From NCBI GenBank assembly GCA_025738555.1, contig JAOVFP010000001.1:6634001-6698000 (forward strand): a DNA stretch of 64,000 bases. Reading direction: 5' to 3'. The DNA comes from Cyathus striatus. Its lineage: Eukaryota; Basidiomycota; Agaricomycetes; Agaricales; Nidulariaceae. This document shows positions 61,372 to 64,000 of this stretch, piece by piece (the first letter of the stretch is position 1; the number at the start of each line of letters is the position of its first letter). The notes under the pieces are model-generated. The model ran no database searches. It saw only the letters and a program-made list of their open reading frames with translations, and was not told the origin of the DNA. A program made the position numbers and the translations under genes.

Positions 61372-62867
61372 CTACCAGCCATTTTTCGAAAAGAATTCCA
61401 AACTATCCTTCGCTGTCTGATGGATATCCCTAAAATTGGTACCTAAAATACGTTTTTCTTTACTTCCATCGTACGATGCCAAAGCCTTCTTTTGAATACC
61501 GGGCTTTCCTTTTGGCAGACGACGAGTTGGTGAAATAGAAGACTGAACGTCATTAGCAGCATCAACTGATAATCCATCGTTGAGTAACGTAATCCCGAAT
61601 AAGATAAAGAAAGTCTTACTCCATTGCTGCCACGTTGGTTCGCCTATGAATCATAACATTTAAACGTTAGATATATAGCTTCATGAATGATACACAAAGA
61701 ACATGCCTGCAGATACAATAATTCGCTCTCCTGAGGCGGCTTCTTTCTCCAATGCGGTAATATGTGCATCCGCAATGTCACGTACATCTGCCCAAGGAGT
61801 GGTGCCAGCGAGAAAATCGGCTTCTCGAGGACGATCTGGATCGGCAACACAGCTATTATACCAATTATTAAGAGACAGTCCCAACGAAGATGGGTCGGCT
61901 CCAATTTCATGAATAGAAGGCTATTCAAACATCAGTGAATTACTCTTTCATAAATTCGGAGACCAAACACTGACGCCAAATATCTGGATAAAACGTAAAC
62001 GTAATCAGCGGGTTGGTATCGTTTAATCACTTATCCAACTCACATAAGGGGGAAGAATGACAACGTAGTCATATGGTGAAGTCTTCTTATGTTCCTCATA
62101 AAAGTCCCAAGAGGCTAAACAAAAATGTTAGGCTAAGGACAAAAAGAAATGGATATTTTACAGGTACCTTTCTCGGCAATTACTTTAGATGCCAAGTATT
62201 TTAGGCCTGCTGATGCGTCCTTCTCCATATTTTTAACGGCTTTAACAGCGTCATCGTTCCAGTCCTTCTCTGATAAGATTGTCGGTTCGGATACCATTTT
62301 CATGATCGTCGCGAACGTGGAAGTGTATACAATACGCTTTATATCCGGCCTGAGAGCGAAGCAAGGTTAATGGGATTAGCTGATAGACATAAATAAAAAC
62401 CACATACAAATTAAGAGAACTTTTCAAGATACTAAGAATACCTTCAACGGCAGGTTTAATATAATCTATTCAATATTCGTTCAGTTACTGACGCTAGCGT
62501 GTTGTAATATTTACTCGCCTTCTGGATCGACAACCTGGGCACTCGGCATGGGTGCAGCAATATGGAGGACACCAGATACACCAACTAAACTCTCGTCAAA
62601 TGCTCCTTCCTGCAAATCACCAAACTCATCAGATTGAGGAACGCTGGTAGTGAACTGACATACCTTAGTGAAATCGGATACAATAACAATCTCGAAGCGG
62701 TCACCGAAGCTTTTAAAGTACTCCTTCAGATATGTCCCTTTGCTTTCCGATCGAACTGTTCCGCGAACAGAGTAGCCACGGTCGAGCAATCTCTGGACAG
62801 CCCATATGCCGACATATCCGTTTGCGCCAGTAACAAGGACTTTTTGACCGGGTTGTACGATTGGCAT
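61372..62867 (-). CDS. extended SDR (dihydroflavonol reductase/GRE2-like), copy C
   Basis: Tandem paralogue of copy B, about 5.6 kb away in the same orientation, with the same nine-exon layout. Landmarks: KVLVTGANGYVGIW, VLHIAAPMPSA, IKRIVYTST, the catalytic YLASK, DVRDIADAH and the C-terminal FSKNGW with stop TAG 61372-61374. The 9-nt microexon is at 61975-61983. Two introns have GC donors: intron 2 (62517-62518, GAAG|GCGAGT) and intron 7 (61705-61706, GCAG|GCATGT). No in-frame stops were found, so it is probably functional if the GC introns are spliced. Its 5' flank diverges from that of copy B within about 45 bp of the ATG and lacks the TATA box. Confidence 0.85.
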
Positions 62868-62909
62868 GTTTGAAGATCGTCGTTAGAATTTGAGAACCAA
62901 GCTCACCCT

Positions 62910-63185
62910 AGTTATATCGGGCAGGCGGAAGTTTCCGTGTACGCTCAGACATGAGCGTGAGTTGAGCGGGAATAATTATAACATGTGTGTGTGAGTATTC
63001 CATATGCGAGTGTGAATATTCTATACGTAAGTGTGAACAAAATGGCTATCATAACTCAACCTGTATCTTAATTAGTAGTACTTAGGTACTACTCCTCTCA
63101 CATGTGAGTGAAATAAAATATAAATGTGTCATTTAATCTTATAAAATGAACGATAGACCGCGGGCGTGAATTAAAGACCTCAGTG
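62910..63185. other. intergenic
   Basis: Diverged upstream region of SDR copy C, with runs of related TGTGAGTATTC/TGTGAATATTC motifs (62990-63035). No gene. Confidence 0.35.
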
Positions 63186-64000
63186 AGGACCCCCGAAAAT
63201 CTCTACCACACTTAGATGCCAACCCGGACAAAAACCGGGGCCGCAGGCCCTGGAACTCAGAAGCAATCCGGACACTTTTGGGGGCTTGAGACCAACATTC
63301 TTTGATCACCTATCCGGACATTAGTGGTCAAACTTTTCGGAAGTATGATCCCTGTCCGGACAAAAATGACCCGGTAAGTGATATCAACATTACTTAATTT
63401 TTACCACGCCGCTGTAAAAATTTTGGGCACATAGAAAATTCCGGGCACGCACAAAAGTGAGCGTGTCACGCTCAAGGAATTTGGTCCTTTTGTTACATAT
63501 GAATTGTTATATTTGCTCTGCAGAAATTCAGTACTGTCTCTCATACTCGACTTGAACTTTCTTATTTCATTCTCAATTTGCGAAGTGCTCAAACTTCGTT
63601 ATCGCTATTGTGTCCACCCTGCAGATTCCTTTGACATTTCACATCGCTCTATCCAAAATCTACATCGCTAACACGTATTTCTTTGTCTTAGAAATCACCT
63701 GCTAGCTATATCATCACTTTGGATTACCAACTCAAAGTCTCGAACTCGTCTTTTCACTATTTTGCAATTTGTTATGGACAACAATTGTATTGTAATTGAC
63801 GAAGATTATCGAGAATATCGCGAATCTGATTGGATTGATTGTGGAAAGCCCAGTACTTCATATGTAATGCTCATATACATTAAAACTGATATCTATGTAT
63901 GATACTAGACTTTGACTAAATGGAAGAATGCATTCAAAGCGGCTCATATTTCTCATAACGTGCTTGAATGTATTGACGGGGCTTGCGTTACCATCTTGCG
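63186..64000. mobile_element. left end of a second AGGACCCCC element (continues beyond window)
   Basis: AGGACCCCCGAAAATC at 63186 resembles the terminus of the nested element at 41026. It is followed by four CCGGACA motifs (about 63226-63365) in one orientation, paralleling the CCAGACA repeats there. A gene begins at 63774. The other end is outside the window, so the call rests on this resemblance. Confidence 0.5.
63774..64000 (+). CDS. unknown protein, first exons, truncated by window
   Basis: The ATG at 63774 opens MDNNCIVIDEDYREYRESDW. The exon ends at 63863 before a GTAATG donor. After a short intron ending TACTAG, the frame continues as TLTKWKNAFKAAHISHNVLE to the window edge. The family is not recognised. 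Its position inside the edge element makes a transposase or other element-encoded protein plausible. Confidence 0.5.

Overview
The window looks like nuclear DNA of a filamentous basidiomycete, most likely an Agaricomycete (mushroom-forming fungus). Nearly every recognisable gene is split by many GT-AG introns of about 50-60 bp. The families present are typical of that group: an ENA-type P-type ATPase, GMC oxidoreductases, a CE16-type GDSL esterase, a Pex30-like peroxin, an alpha-kinase and an NB-ARC/TPR protein. Much of the window is transposon debris. No operons, CRISPR arrays or rRNA genes were seen.

Left third (1-24 kb), mostly host genes on the + strand: the 3' part of a sodium/potassium-exporting P-type ATPase; an intron-containing tRNA-Leu(AAG); two tandem GMC oxidoreductase copies, both broken but in different ways; a small foldback MITE; an intact secreted GDSL/CE16 esterase; a DJ-1/PfpI-family protein with a stray duplicated 3' fragment; a 1.2 kb TIR element; a pseudogenised extended SDR (copy A); a hypothetical protein; and a six-exon Pex30-like peroxin on the minus strand.

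Middle (24-37 kb), AT-rich and transposon-dominated: a Tc1/mariner-like (IS630-type) transposase relic split by at least two LTRs and another insert, a 1.4 kb TIR element flanked by TA, and an NB-ARC/TPR (NLR-like) gene whose near-identical 42-residue repeats end at a nonsense codon.

40.8-54.4 kb: a single 13.5 kb DNA transposon, delimited by about 300 bp terminal inverted repeats and a 6-bp target duplication (ACAGTG). It carries three gene units: a protein of unknown function (+), an integrase-like DDE transposase (-) and an alpha-kinase with a Cys-rich N-terminal region (+). It holds nested insertions: a 1.2 kb element in its left TIR (the intact right TIR gives the empty site), a minisatellite-bearing insert in the unknown gene, and an insert that splits the transposase.

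Right (54-64 kb): two further SDR paralogues (B and C, minus strand), apparently intact and sharing a nine-exon structure with a 9-nt microexon. Between them lie a TIR element and GC-rich degenerate repeats. At the edge is the start of an element whose termini resemble the 1.2 kb insert, with the first exons of an unknown gene.

All function calls come from reading motifs and comparing copies within the window. No database search was possible, and exon borders were set by hand.
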